This document shows positions 11,449 through 22,019 of a DNA stretch of 64,000 nucleotides, piece by piece. A model generated the notes under the pieces. That model was not told where the DNA came from. It ran no database searches and saw only the letters and a program-made list of their open reading frames with translations. Source of the stretch: Massospora cicadina (taxonomy: Eukaryota > Entomophthoromycota > Entomophthoromycetes > Entomophthorales > Entomophthoraceae); NCBI GenBank assembly GCA_022478985.1, contig JAKSZP010009234.1:186001-250000 (forward strand), written 5' to 3'. The translations under genes and the position numbers were made by a program. Position 1 is the first letter of the stretch. Each line of letters begins with the position of its first letter.

Positions 11449-12346
11449 TGTAAGGAGAGTGTCTATAACTCTCTTTTTCCCAGCGTGGTAGTGCATGATG
11501 CACAAGCCCAACTCCATGGAACTAGTCGTTTATAATATAGTTGCTTGAGCTCCGCAGAGGGTGTTTGATCTGCAATAACTTAGGTCAAGGGTGGTTAGTA
11601 ATAGTTGGAAGAACCAAAATTAAACTACCAACAAGGTGGGAATGAGCCTTAAGGTGGGGTTCATACCCAAGCGGTGCTCTGAGTAGGAGTGTATAGGAGG
11701 CACAGATTGGAGAGAACCTGGGCAGCCCAACGGTGCACAAGCAAAGAGATTTACAGTTGTGAAAATTAAATAGCTAACGTTGCACAAGACCTCCTTTAAG
11801 AGGTCTGCACACAGGTTATCCAAGATAACATTATAAAAAGTACACTAGCAAAGGGTTCTTTATTATGGGGAAAGTTGACCAAAGGGAGAGATTGGTCTTG
11901 AGTTGACAATTTTAAGGAAAATCAGGGGAACAATCAATAGATGGAGGTGGACTTAGCTGAGGTGCACCAATAAGCGCACGTTTCCATTGGGCAATATACT
12001 ATAACTGGTGCTTGACTGAACTCAGGTTATCAATTGTAAGTATGGCTGACCCAAGCTGGAAATTTTGAAAACTAAACGGGTTTCAAGACCTCATTTTCTG
12101 AGTAATTAAAGCAAACCGTCATTATTTAATATATAGCTAGTTCGTTAAATGCACCTTCTTTAATGCAGGGCTGAACTTCTCTCCCATCCCCAGAACCAAC
12201 CTGGACATACCTCGCCTTAACCAAGTGTTGATCCAAGGTATGTTCTAGGTCAGGGAGGCCTGCCAACTTCACCTTCTTGGCCTCCTGACATGTAGCTCTA
12301 TCTTTGGTGTTTGTCCCCATTATGATGTCATTCTCAATCCATGACA
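11449..12346 (-). repeat. Solo LTR of the Gypsy-3 family
   Basis: This 898-bp block starts (minus strand) TGTCATGG and ends CTCTCCTTACA, like the Gypsy-3 LTRs (TGTCATGG...TTACA or TGACA, 894 bp). It is flanked by a perfect 5-bp duplication TAGTA at 11444-11448 and 12347-12351. No internal element sequence is attached, so it is a solo LTR left by LTR-LTR recombination, inserted into Gypsy-4. It is much more diverged than the two Gypsy-3 LTRs are from each other. It keeps remnants of both LTR reading frames (12126-12347 and 11620-11823). Confidence 0.85.
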
Positions 12347-12347
12347 T
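12126..12347 (-). CDS. ORF inside the solo LTR, homologous to the Gypsy-3 LTR ORF
   Basis: The 73-residue frame begins MSWIENDIIMGTNTKDRATC and continues QEAKKVKLAGLPDLEHTLDQ. It lines up with MSWLDDFIVVTDAKDKAGRQ / EAQKVKLQALPDLKHSLDQ of the Gypsy-3 LTRs. The start ATG is formed by the last base of the target duplication (A) plus the TG of the LTR. No known domain is recognised. It ends early compared with the 153-residue version at 49008-49469. Confidence 0.5.
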   Translation of the reverse strand: MSWIENDIIMGTNTKDRATCQEAKKVKLAGLPDLEHTLDQHLVKARYVQVGSGDGREVQPCIKEGAFNELAIY

Positions 12348-12789
12348 AGTAATACAGCGTCAAAAGTTACTAAGTTTCTTTTGTCACCTGAGCTTATTTA
12401 CATTTAGATTTCCTGTAGGGCCAAGCACAGATTAGGGAAGAGTCGCCCATCAACATTTCCATGTTGCACCCTGTTATAAAAATGGCGATATAATTGTTAT
12501 AAGCCAGAAGAGTTGTGCAGTGTCTAGCCCACAAGCAATGGACGGATGACATGGAGATTTCTGGGCCTCAAAACAAACATAGTAAATTTAATAAAATATG
12601 AAGTAATAGCTTAGGCAACACCAGTTTATTTATTATAAATTATATAGCATATCTTTCTGTTTGCTCCCTATTTCCTACTAACTAAAAGAATTCCCCTTCT
12701 TGTCTTCTTATCGTGCTTATGTATTAAGACTTCAGCTTACATTAACCCTCATCACTTAGGCTATTCAATTCCACCCTAGTTATATGGTT

Positions 12790-12874
12790 CATCATTGTAA
12801 CTGACTGTCAAACATTTTTCCTCCCAGATTCAAGATAAGAATGTTGTGGGTCAAAATTGGTAAAATAAGGGAAA
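12790..12874 (+). repeat. Remnant of Gypsy-1 internal 3' end before the left LTR
   Basis: CAAGATAAGAATGTTGTGG and the purine-rich stretch ending GGGAAA match the sequence just upstream of the Gypsy-1 3' LTR (24690-24730). The left LTR is therefore preceded by the internal end of another copy. This suggests a former tandem arrangement sharing one LTR rather than a simple insertion. Confidence 0.6.
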
Positions 12875-13581
12875 TGTTGGACATTTACAAGTCTGCAATA
12901 ATGATAACAATGATCTATATAATAATAATATGGAATCGGCCAAAAGGCCCTTGCTTATTCTTGGTGGAACGCCACAAATTAGACAACACTTTTACAAATA
13001 CTAACTGGGCAAAAAGCACCAAGTTGTAAAATCAAAATTCCCTCAACCCTTTAGAAAAACCTGGGGAGTCTATTGATAGCTTCTTCCCATGTCCAACTAG
13101 TTCACACCCAGCACCAAAGCAGAGGCCACCCTCTTTTATAAGCATTTTGGGGGCCTCCCAGGGTGCAATAAATTTCTCAAAAGGGGGTTTGGCTTCAATT
13201 TATTAAATTGTTACCACATGTATACGTAATGCCAAAAATTTACTCCCCATCCATCATTTAGCTAAAGCGAAGCGAGTTTTCTGAGCTTTAATAGGCTGAA
13301 TTTGCATCTTTTCCTATTCAGACTGTACTAAGATAATCTGAACTTACCAATGAATACCCCTCAAACCTCAGCTCAATTTAAATACTGAACAGTCAGATTT
13401 TGAGGGGGATTTTTTCCTATTATTCCCCGGCGTTGCTTAATAAAACTATAAAAATACCCCTAACTTTCTAGTTTCTAAATAGCTTTATTATATTTATTAT
13501 TTTCAGTGGTTCAAAACTCTTATTGTTTAATTTTACATAAATAAGCACCAGTAAGCTTCCACCAATGAGAAAGATCCAACA
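12875..13581 (+). repeat. Gypsy-1 5' LTR
   Basis: 707 bp, beginning TGTTGG and ending CCAACA, a perfect 6-bp terminal inverted repeat. It matches 24731-25428 along its length (GACATTTAC, GATAATGATAACAAT, CCACAAATT, CTTAATAAAACT) with many substitutions and indels. Confidence 0.85.
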
Positions 13582-13583
13582 AA

Positions 13584-13596
13584 TGGTGCTCACTAC
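13584..13596 (+). promoter_or_regulatory. Candidate primer-binding site of Gypsy-1
   Basis: TGGTGCTCACTAC lies 2 nt after the 5' LTR. TGG fits pairing with the CCA end of a tRNA. The same 13-mer follows the Gypsy-2 5' LTR (26131-26143), and one with a single change lies at 44098-44110 in Gypsy-3. Confidence 0.6.
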
Positions 13597-13686
13597 AAGG
13601 TCCCTGCATACCACTAACACCTGCTTAACAATGACAACTATTTAGAACCAAGGCTGGCTGCTTTAGAGAACCAACTAGCCAGTGCT

Positions 13687-14025
13687 TTGGCTCGCCTCAA
13701 AAGGCTTGAGCAGCACTCTCCACAAGGCCCTGATGGGCCCTACTCTAAAATTCTTAGACTTCCATTTAAAGACAAGTTCACACCTGGTGAGGACAGTATC
13801 GCCTCCTTCCTTATAGTTTACAAATCTGCAATGGAAGGAGCAACTGACCGACAAAAAACCAAGTTTATCCTTTACAGGTTAAGTCGGATGGATCAGGAGA
13901 TCATGGTTCCTCAAATGGCCTCACTTACCACCTTGACGGAGGTTAAACAAGTGATGATTGACGAGTTTGGTTCTAAGCAGAGTTTGCAACGTCAAAAACA
14001 GGACTTTTTGTGCCTTAGCCTGTAA
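13687..14025 (+). pseudogene. Gypsy-1 gag fragment
   Basis: 112 residues with PFKDKFTPGEDSIASFLIVY, TKFILYRLSRMDQ and VKQVMIDEFGSKQSLQRQKQDF. Position just after the primer site and the helical, charged composition resemble the capsid core of gypsy gag proteins. The frame ends at a stop; further gag-like text continues broken to about 14200. No zinc knuckle was seen. Confidence 0.6.
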
Positions 14026-14215
14026 GAGGGTTAATCAATCCTTCATTTGTTGAGCAATTCTATAGAAAAAGCTCATCCTCTGTTGCTGGCCAAGATGCTT
14101 CCTCTAGATGATGCTATTGCTGCTATTGTGGCTAGCTTGGCGTCTTATCCCCTTTAGAAATGCATATCTCCGCAGTCAAGCACACATTTAAACTGTATGG
14201 GATATCAAAGCGGCA

Positions 14216-15490
14216 TTGCTAGCAGTGGCTGACCTTTATGAACCTGACCTTCTGCAAAGAGCTCCAAATTGGGAATCGTCTCTGACCCCATCAGCCTCTG
14301 ATATAGCTGTATCCCTCTGGAACCCTGTTTCCACAGAGCTACCGCGCCAAAATATCCTTTACCATGTGAGGATAGTCAGGAAATATTGGCAGTTATGGGG
14401 CAGCGCTCCCTCCAGATTCGGGTTCAAAATCTCAAATGGTGAATTCAGTTATCACTTTGCCTTGTCCCCCTCTTGCTGAGCAGTCTACTAAGGTGGCTAA
14501 AGTATCACACCCACCTAAGACGCTACCTAAACCCCTCAGCCTCAACTCAGGCTGGCCCTAGTAAAACCTGTCGCTATAAGGCAGCCTAAGTCATTCACTT
14601 CCTATGGCAAAAGTCAAAGCCATTATACTTTCAACGCCTCCCTGAAAGGCTGGAACAGCTACGATGCTTACATCAAAATTCAAAAAGGGTATATGAGAGT
14701 GACAAAGCCCTCCCCTGCGAGGAGATTAAGCCAGTCTCTCAGCCCCCTCTTAGTAACTCGTTGAGGTGCATTGACAATCCCTCTGATGATGAGTCTGAAG
14801 GGGTGGTCAAGACGCAGGCTATTATGTTTTGGGAGACCCAATGGAAGTGAAGGTTCCAAATAGGATGAGTCCTGAGGGAATTGATATAGCCATAATACCA
14901 AGATGAACCTATCTTCAACAGTTTCTTGAGGTTTTTAGAGGTGATTGATACCGCTAGTGATGCGGATCAGCTTATTGGGACAGAGATCCAATATCCCAGC
15001 AGTTTCATACCCTCCAATATATCATTAACTACTACCCTGCGATGGCACAACGCCTTGCTTCCACTCTCCGTTTGAAGGAGATCCTCGCCCTCCCCTACTT
15101 TTGGTAACACGATAATGAAGGTAGAGGTTGTCATCTATAAGGTACGCATTCTAGACAACCTGGTTACAGTTGTCCAGTGAACTTGGTTTCTTCAAAGCTC
15201 ATCAACAAAATTAATTTGGCTCCTGAGCTGGACTATTCACATGAGTTTGGAACTGCAGTACCTAACTATACGCGAGCTATTGGAGCCTACTCTTCTAGAC
15301 ACATATGAATTGAGACGCTCTTACTGGTTGCCCCCACTGTGGCATTAACCAATAACGCATACGACCTACTCATTGGCACTCAATTCATGATTGAGTATGA
15401 TGCAATTATTAATATAAAACAGGGATTTCTATCCCTTCTAATTTATGAGGTTCCTCTAGTCTTCACAAACTATGAGCCTAAGAAGAAGGA
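14216..15490 (+). pseudogene. Gypsy-1 gag/protease region, broken
   Basis: Only short frames remain. Near 15330-15420 VLVAPTVALTNNAYDLLIGTQFMIEYDA resembles the C-terminal half of retroviral-type aspartic proteases, with the LIG motif matching RNLLFPIILGVEW in Gypsy-3. The catalytic DTG/DSG was not found in a readable frame. The open frame at 14216-14479 is not recognisable. Confidence 0.5.
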
Positions 15491-15578
15491 ATATACATGA
15501 ATAGTTGAGTGTTCTTCTTCCGCCCTCACCCTTACTTATAGCACATCAGGCAGAAACACAAAAGACCTGCCTGACTCT

Positions 15579-15867
15579 GTGGATGGTTCTGAGGGCATTC
15601 CATTGTATGCGGCAGAGGAGGTAGTAGTCAAAGCGGGTGAAGATAAGGTGATAGACACCAATATTACTATGCAAATCCCCCACAACTGTCTCCTGCACTT
15701 AACAAGCATCGATGGAATGAGCCCTTTGGAACCTCAGGTGTTGCCAGGTATCCTAGATTTTGCCCACCAGCGAACTATCAATCTTCTGCTGGGTAATCTT
15801 ACTAACAAGGATATGGTTGTAAAGAAGCATCAGGAGGTTGGAAAAACCATGTTGATTCCAATTGAAG
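15579..15867 (+). pseudogene. Gypsy-1 protease-RT linker, interrupted by LINE-A2
   Basis: A 99-residue frame with PLYAAEEVVVKAGEDKVIDT and LTSIDGMSPLEPQVLPGILD, the kind of linker found between protease and RT in gypsy pol. The frame is cut at 15867 by LINE-A2. Pol resumes at about 21120 beyond the second target duplication. Confidence 0.6.
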
Positions 15868-15915
15868 ATTTTATTTAACTGAGGTAAGCCAACCAGGGGA
15901 CGGACATTACCGAAT
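15868..15915 (-). repeat. Conserved LINE 3' tail (LINE-A2)
   Basis: On the minus strand: CGGTAATGT, then the stem-loop CCGTCC-CCT-GGTTGG (15889-15903) and GGCTTACCTCAGTTAAATAA at the insertion junction. The third stem pair is G.U here instead of G-C. Confidence 0.85.
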
Positions 15916-16002
15916 ATACGTGAAACTAAGAGAATAACTAAGAAATATAAAAAAATTGGGCACCCCAGGGTACTCAAGTTACCCCTGTTGCCAGCGGGGC
16001 TG

Positions 16003-16455
16003 CTAGGTATGGGGTTGGTGCGCTACTCCTAGGGGGTTTCCCCTACTATGGAGCAGGTCTGAAGGAAAGGATCTGTGTGAAGGAACCAGAGTGGAGACCA
16101 TGATTCTATGAGCGCTTTTTGTCTTGGTCTCATATATCCATAGAGCCAGGCTTGGAAGTGCTCTAGTAAGTGGACATGGAATCTGTTGATAATCCCAAGA
16201 ATGGTTGGGACTGTGCCCTTGAACGCATCTAATGCAATTGTGTGTATAGTCCACATTGCAATGGGTATTATTAGGGAGCGGATGGTAGATGGGATTGGTG
16301 ACTCGATCTGGAGCGCGAAGATGCTCTTTGATATCGAGAATTCCTGTTCGTTTTATATCTTTATCAGGCGTGCAACTTCCTGCCATATAGCTTTGGTTGG
16401 GGGGAATGTTTCTAGGTGGTGATGTAGGGATCCCTCCCCTCCACATACTGCACAT
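16003..16455 (-). pseudogene. LINE-A2 C-terminal domain
   Basis: After the zinc finger the coding information is split between frames: DYTHNCI.CVQGHSPNHSW in one and IHTIALDAFKGTVPTILGI, HLLEHFQAWLYGYMRPRQK, SWSPLWFLHTDPFLQT in another (16029-16256). It is the same roughly 110-residue tail as in LINE-A1, -B and -C. Confidence 0.75.
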
Positions 16456-17252
16456 GTTTTGTGGAGGGAGTTGGAGCGGTTTGCCGTCCTATAGGTCCTT
16501 CTCAGACAGCGCCAGGCGTTTGCTCTTATCCTTTGCTGTAGTAGTGGGTGGTGAGTCATTTTCCACATTGCTTTCAGTGTGGTTAAATCATAAGGAATGT
16601 CCAACATATCTAGGTATTCTATCCTAGCTATGTTTGGGGTTGTTGCAAGCATATCCCTCTGGGGGTGGTTTTCTGGGTTTCCTAATTTGAATTGGGGGCT
16701 GGGTCGTCCCCTTCCCTGTATAGTACCCATGTTCTCTATGGTCCATCCCATATGGCGGATAGTTCGGAGGATATGTTTGTAATGAGGGGAGGTTCCATGC
16801 GGACCTGTTGCAGTAGGGTGCTTTGCAAGGTATGAAAGTAGTCTGGGTGGACTATGTGGGTTGGTTAATTTGAGCGCCTGTGCAAAGTTAGTCCTTGCTG
16901 CTCTGGACCAATGTTGTTGCGGGAGGTCTGGAGCAAGGATTTCCTTTATCTGGGTACCTAGGATGTGATTGGCGTAGCTCTCAAAATCTATTAGTCCCAT
17001 GCCTCCGCTTGAGCGTGGGCCAAATAGTGTTTCCATCCGTGTAGGAGGGTGAGATCCAGGCCACAGCCAGCCCTGGATAAGCGCGTGAATTGAGGTTATA
17101 AAGGTAGGTGAGAAGGCTATCGCATGGGCCTGGTACCACAGTATTGGGAGGATGAGTGAGTTAACAACTGTATCTCGTCCTGTTAGTCCTGGGGTTCTTC
17201 CCTTGAGGGAGGCAACGCTTTTGGATACCCGTTGTAACAGGTTGCTTTCCAT
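16353..17252 (-). CDS. LINE-A2 RT C-terminal region with CCHC-like finger
   Basis: 299 uninterrupted residues, very similar to LINE-A1 4646-5563: SLKGRTPGLTGRDTVVNSL, GSHPPTRMETLFGPRSSGGM, GLIDFESYANHILG, DYLDMLDIPYDL-type text, then CAVCGGEGSLHHHLETF. The last Cys of the finger (C in LINE-A1) is Phe here. It is separated from the RT core by a frameshift, so it is a fragment of one long ORF2. Confidence 0.85.
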   Translation of the reverse strand: MESNLLQRVSKSVASLKGRTPGLTGRDTVVNSLILPILWYQAHAIAFSPTFITSIHALIQGWLWPGSHPPTRMETLFGPRSSGGMGLIDFESYANHILGTQIKEILAPDLPQQHWSRAARTNFAQALKLTNPHSPPRLLSYLAKHPTATGPHGTSPHYKHILRTIRHMGWTIENMGTIQGRGRPSPQFKLGNPENHPQRDMLATTPNIARIEYLDMLDIPYDLTTLKAMWKMTHHPLLQQRIRANAWRCLRRTYRTANRSNSLHKTCAVCGGEGSLHHHLETFPPTKAIWQEVARLIKI

Positions 17253-17488
17253 TGTTTCATTAGCATATCCCCCTGATTCTATCCAGATTCCAAGGTGTCG
17301 GACAGGAGTGTTGATGGGAGGTGTTGCAAAGGGTAAAATGATTGAGTTCTTTCTTCGAGTGTTGGTAAGAGGTTCTGATGTTGTGGCCCAATTGTTTGTG
17401 TATTTGCCTAAGATGATGATTTCTGTCTTCCTTTTGTTGAGCGATGCATTGCTTACCTTGGAGTATTCCTCTAGAGTTGTTCCAGCTG

Positions 17489-18553
17489 TCAGGCATCTTC
17501 ATTGTTTGCTATTTCTGCTACGCAGTCATCTGCAAAGGCCAGTATCTTGACTGTTGGTTGTCCTTGTGCGGTTATCCCCATGAGATGTGAGTCAGTTACT
17601 CGGAGGAGTGGGTCAAAGCTGAAGTTATATATTAGTGGGCTGAGGGGATCCCCTTGTTTGAGCCCTCTGTGTGGTTTAATCTTGTTTGTTAGTAATCCAG
17701 GGCCACATACAGCTATGGTTGCAGATTCTGTTAGGAGCATCGCCCATTTTATGAATCTTGGTGGGATATTGAAGGCATGTAGACATTCTTTTAGGTATGG
17801 ACAGCTAACCCGGTCATACGCCTTTTCCTGATCCAGGAAGACCAGGGCACTAGTTGCTTTGGATTGGCAAATATTTGCTACAGGGTGAATCTTGTTCCAG
17901 ATTGAACGCCCTGGTATAAACCCAAAATGGTTGGGTGACAGGACTTCAGAGGCAATTGCGCCTAATCTCGCTGCTAAAATTCTTGTTAAAATATTTGTGT
18001 CAGTATTGGAGAGTGCAATTTGGGTGCCAGTTGGCCAGGTCCAACTTGTCACCCCTTTTATACAAGGTTATAACGTAGGATTCATGGCCTCCTGGTAATA
18101 GGCGTGTTTATAATAAGCTCTGGTTCATAGACGCCAATAGGAGGGGGGCGATTTGTTGAAAATATTTTTTATAAAATTTGTAGGGTATCCCATCAGACCC
18201 TGGGCATTTCCTACGTGGTGCACCGCGAATTGTTTCCCAAAGTTCCTCCCATGTAATAAGGGATAGTATATTGTAATTTGGTGGTGTACTTTGTATCTCA
18301 GCAGTTTGAATAAATTCTTTAATTTTTTGCGAATTTTTTGGTGTTTCACAGTATATTTGGTGTAACAGCGGTGTACTTCCGCCTTGAACTCCTCAGGGTC
18401 AGTTGCCACGGTGCCATTGGTCTTGCGGACCTGTGTGCACGCGGGCTGGTTTCCTTGGGAATGGAATTGGCAGATAGAGTATGTTGAACAGGTTTTTCCT
18501 TCCTTTTTTAATTTTACCTTTGTTTGATACTTTGATTCTGTGTTGGTGTTCAA
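17489..18553 (-). pseudogene. LINE-A2 reverse transcriptase core
   Basis: The best frame (17489-18052, 187 residues) has IALSNTDTNILTRILAARL, FGFIPGRSIWNKIH, FLDQEKAYDRV, RGLKQGDPLSPLIYNFSFD and the catalytic FADD at residues 173-176. The preceding frame (18125-18553) has NAQGLMGYPTNFI in place of the KCPGSDGIPY block. The frame closes shortly after FADD. RT copies element RNA onto the nicked target. Confidence 0.85.
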
Positions 18554-18646
18554 AGATGAGATTGTTTAGTTGGGCTGAAATTTCTGCCCATTTGCATCCC
18601 CAGTTAGGGCTATAGCCTGATCTTGGAGTATCTATTTCCAGGTGGT

Positions 18647-19857
18647 CTAGTTCCGCCAAGGTACGCTTGAGTGTGGCCGTGTCCACAGTGTGCTTACATG
18701 ATGCAATATGTTGGGTTCTGTTAAATAAATTCTTTTTAAAAAATTCTCCCATGTTCCAATGGGATTCAAAGTGAATGGGGCTGTGAATTCTGGGTTTTTA
18801 GCCTTGTTTTCGACCCAGTCAGATATCTCAGGCAATTTTATATTTTCTGGGTGAAGCTTTCTCCAAGGCGAAACCTGTGTGTGGGATTGGGTTGGCGTTA
18901 ACTGCACCATAACTAATCGGTGGTCAGAAAAATTGATCCTTTTTGTTATAATTTTGGAGATTCTTGAGCGGTGGGATTGTGGGATGAGGATGTGGTCAAT
19001 ATGACTCATTGATATGAGCACACCCTCACATATGTTGGGTCTCGTCATGTGGGCTTTGGTGAATTGGGGGGAAGAGCATCCTGTAAGCCAAGAGATGCCT
19101 TCATTGTGCGATATTCAATGTGTCCAGGTGGGTATCCCCTGGGATTAGGCCATCAATCTGTATTGGGGTTATCCCAGCAGTTGAAATCGCCTAACACGAT
19201 GATATCTGGTGGGAAGGTGAGAGTAGTAATGTTTTCAAAAAATTGTTTTCTCTCAGTTGCAGTGCACGGTGCATAGATACATGCTAACAAAATAATTTCA
19301 TCTTGGCATGTGATTGTTGCTACCAGGACTCGACCATGCAAGTGTGACGACAAATTTGTAATTTTAAATTTTTTGTTGTTTTGGACGATCACCCCACAGT
19401 GAGACGTCAATACTGATTGTGATGGTGCGACCCTGGTTGACCAGGATTCTTTTTCCCCTTGTAGGCAGTGGGTTTCTTGGATGGCCAATTTGTCTACAAG
19501 AGGTTTTCGCAGGAATGCCAGCTTTTTGGCTTGGGACATATGAGCCCTGGCTCCAGCGATGATTAGCGTCCCTATTGACACTGAGGTGCCCGTGGCTCCT
19601 CAGGAGCGGTTGGGAGGGCCCTCTGGCCCTATCCCACCATGGCTCATTTTGGCCATGCTCCGCGTCTGTACTCCAACTCTTTCAATGCCATTGTTGGTTC
19701 CCTTGATCTGACCCAATGATTCAAGGGAATTGCAGTTTTTTGCATTTGCTTCAACTTTTCCCACACAGGTCTTGTGTTGATTTGATGCGGATAGTTGATT
19801 GGATTTTATATTTTTGAGGTTCGACTTTGTTACATTGTGCACTGCATTTTCGCCCAA
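18647..19857 (-). pseudogene. LINE-A2 AP-type endonuclease
   Basis: Three frames in order. 19600-19857 is a low-complexity linker ending in TGA (19600-19602). 19153-19581 (no ATG; GTG first) has AIQETHCLQG (catalytic Glu, residue 36), ACIYAPCTATERKQFF and LGDFNCW (Asp132, Asn134). 18647-19048 has SHIDHILIPQ and FSDHRLVMV (Ser-Asp-His, residues 41-43). The catalytic set is complete, but TGA at 19153-19155 interrupts it. LINE-B and LINE-C have Arg there (DRWP, NRWP), so this is CGA to TGA, shared with LINE-A1. Confidence 0.85.
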
Positions 19858-19954
19858 ATTGCAGTTGCATTGTTCCTCAGTATGTACATGATTGATGGCG
19901 CTTTGTGGCTCAGTCCGGTTAATGTGAATTTTTTACCTGGGCATATTGTTCTGA

Positions 19955-21019
19955 TTAATTGGCTTGGTGAACATCCAAAATATCCTCCCAAATTTGTCTG
20001 GGGTTAATGGCAGACTCCGCGTGTGCCACCGCTTCAGCCGCTGCCCTCTTGTGAGCTTTTTTTGCTGCTTTACGTTGTTTACTTGTAACTGGGTCCTCAA
20101 TGGAGTATAGTCCATCTTCACCCCAGCGGAATGGGTGGTGGCCATCAGTCATTTTGGCGAAGTTTTCATTATCTTTGTCCATAGCTTCTTCACAAAAATC
20201 ATTTTCCATTAAGCCCTCTTTCACAGGGCATGCATGTTCCTTGTGGCCCAGTGAGCCACAGTGGTTGCAAATGGGCGGTGCGCGTTCCAGTGTAACTCAG
20301 AGTGCAGCTGACGGCCCCATCTGCAAAGTGAAATTCTGCTGTGTGGGGAAATCTGGATAAATCCTCTTCCACTTCTGGGAAGGAGTTGATTACAGCGATA
20401 GCTTTGCTCGTGCACAGGTTGGGCATTAAGCAAAATCGCTGTAATTTGAGTTGTTGGATTTCTCTGTAGGCCACGAGACCTTTGCGGAGATCCTCCTCAA
20501 TTACCTTATGAGGAAGGTTGGTGGGGAGCGAGTTAAAGGAGATGAACAAAGTTTTTGCTTTGTTCCATCTGGTGCGCGCGGTGCGCACAATTTTTTGCCC
20601 TCAGGGAGGGCAATTTCCACACAGACTTTTGCTGCGGCATCAGCTTCATCAGCTGTTTCGAAACCAATGTTAATCCAGCTGCAGCCCATGTTGTTTGTGG
20701 CTACATACACCGCATGAGGGAAAAGTGAGAGCTGTGCCTCACATGTTTTCTCCCACAGGGTCGGTGACTCATCCCCAAGGAAGAGTCTTATCCCATGCTC
20801 CACCTTTGACAAAGGTTGGTTGAATTGGATGTACATGTAATGCGCGTGCTTTACAGTGAATACCCTAAACCCAGACAGTGTCTGAGTTTGCGATTTCATG
20901 GCAGATTGGGTTCCTGGTCCCCCTCCAGGGCATTGCTTGCCCTTAGTTGCACCATTAAGTGCACTGCTTGCTGCGACGCTCACCCATGTTGTATTATTTT
21001 TGTTATTAAAGTCACCCAT
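19955..21019 (-). pseudogene. LINE-A2 ORF1, RNA-binding protein with CCHC knuckle
   Basis: The frame starts at ATG 21019 (MGDFNNKNNTTWVSVAASSA). An RRM-like region follows: HYMYIQFNQPLSKVEHGIRL, AVYVATNNMGCSWINIGFET, ADEADAAAKV, then after a shift FISFNSLPTNLPHKVIEEDL and MPNLCTSKAIAVI. A perfect CX2CX4HX4C knuckle (CNHCGSLGHKEHAC) is encoded at 20228-20269. A basic tail with KQRKAAKKAHKRAAAEA ends at 19955. Two frameshifts break it. In LINEs such proteins coat element RNA. Confidence 0.85.
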
Positions 21020-21119
21020 CTTTCCTGTTTGTGATTATCCAAATTTGCTGTTCAAATTAAATCGTAGTAACTAAAGTGATTGTTATGAAAAAGAAAAACT
21101 TCTTTGATTCCAATTTAAG

Positions 21120-21980
21120 GTATCCACAAAAGTCGATTACATTGGGTCTATGCTATATATGGGACTACCCACTGACCAAGTGATTTGCGCTTTGCCCAAC
21201 GTTTAAATTTCCGATGATCTAACTCCTGCTGACTTAATAAAGTTCACTCCTTATTGGAGTCATATAGTGACATTTTCTCCAAATCTGATTCTGAATATGG
21301 TCATATGAAGGGCTGGTGCCACACCATTGATGTTGGCGATGCCAAGCCTATTCAATCCAAGACTTATTGGAAATCAAAAGTTGAGAAGCTCCAGATGAGG
21401 ATAAAGCTTAAACAGTTATTGGACGCGGGGCTGCTGGTGCCTTCTCAAACCCTTTGGTCATCCTCACTATTGCACATAAAAAGAATAGTGGGCATCGGGT
21501 AGTTATGGACTAGCCCAAGCTGAATACCTTCACCAAGAAGGACAGCTACCTAATCCCGCGAAAAAACGACGCTTTAACCCAACTCTCTGAGTCCCAATTT
21601 TTTTTCTGCCCTGGACTTGGCTATCAGATACTAGTAAATGGACTTTTCTCTGCAAGACCAGAAAAAGTGTGCGCTTATCTGCAGCGAGGGTCTCTTCCAA
21701 CTTACCCAACTACCACAAGGGTTGTGTGAAGCGCCCGCATCTTTCCAGCGAGTCATGGACCACATCTTACAGGATCTGAAGCTTAGTTGCGTAATTGCAT
21801 ATCTAAATGATATCGCCATCTTCTCCCAAACATTCAATGAGCACCTTTCTCATTTAAAGGAAGTTTTCCAACGTTTGCGGGCCTCTAACATTAAGCTGAA
21901 CTCTCCAAATGTGCATTCTTCTAAAATAAGTTGGGCTTCCTGGGCCACGTCAACTCCGCAGATGTGATCCAGCCTTTCTA
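21120..21980 (+). pseudogene. Gypsy-1 reverse transcriptase
   Basis: Pol resumes after LINE-A2 with the RT N-terminus (21254-21502: SYSDIFSKSDSEYGHMKGWC, KLKQLLDAGLLVPSQTLWSS). The main palm frame (21638-21967) has FQLTQLPQGLCEAPASFQRV and IAYLNDIAIFSQTFNEHLSH. The catalytic YxDD reads YLND (21800-21811), a GAT to AAT change at the first Asp, so the enzyme is dead even apart from the frameshifts. Confidence 0.85.
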
Positions 21981-22019
21981 AGATAAGGTCGAGGCGATAT
22001 CCAAGATGCCAGGTCCCAA

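Larger units (their letters stand above)
8990..12800 (-). mobile_element. Gypsy-4, decayed Ty3/gypsy-type pol on the minus strand
   Basis: Read on the minus strand the order is RT, RNase H, integrase zinc-binding region, integrase core, as in Ty3/gypsy (Pseudoviridae have integrase before RT). Nearly every domain is split by stops and frameshifts. It is related to Gypsy-1: both have GAILAQLD in the RNase H and similar RT text. The RT is separated from upstream sequence by a younger solo LTR (11449-12346). Terminal repeats of this element itself were not found, so the limits are approximate. Confidence 0.7.
15868..21103 (-). mobile_element. LINE-A2, nearly full-length non-LTR retrotransposon
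   Basis: 5236 bp on the minus strand: ORF1 with CCHC knuckle, AP endonuclease, RT, zinc finger, C-terminal domain and the shared 3' tail. It is flanked by 16-bp duplications TTGATTCCAATTGAAG (15852-15867) and TTGATTCCAATTTAAG (21104-21119), one mismatch, proving insertion into Gypsy-1 pol. ORFs carry frameshifts and stops but most catalytic motifs survive. Confidence 0.95.
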
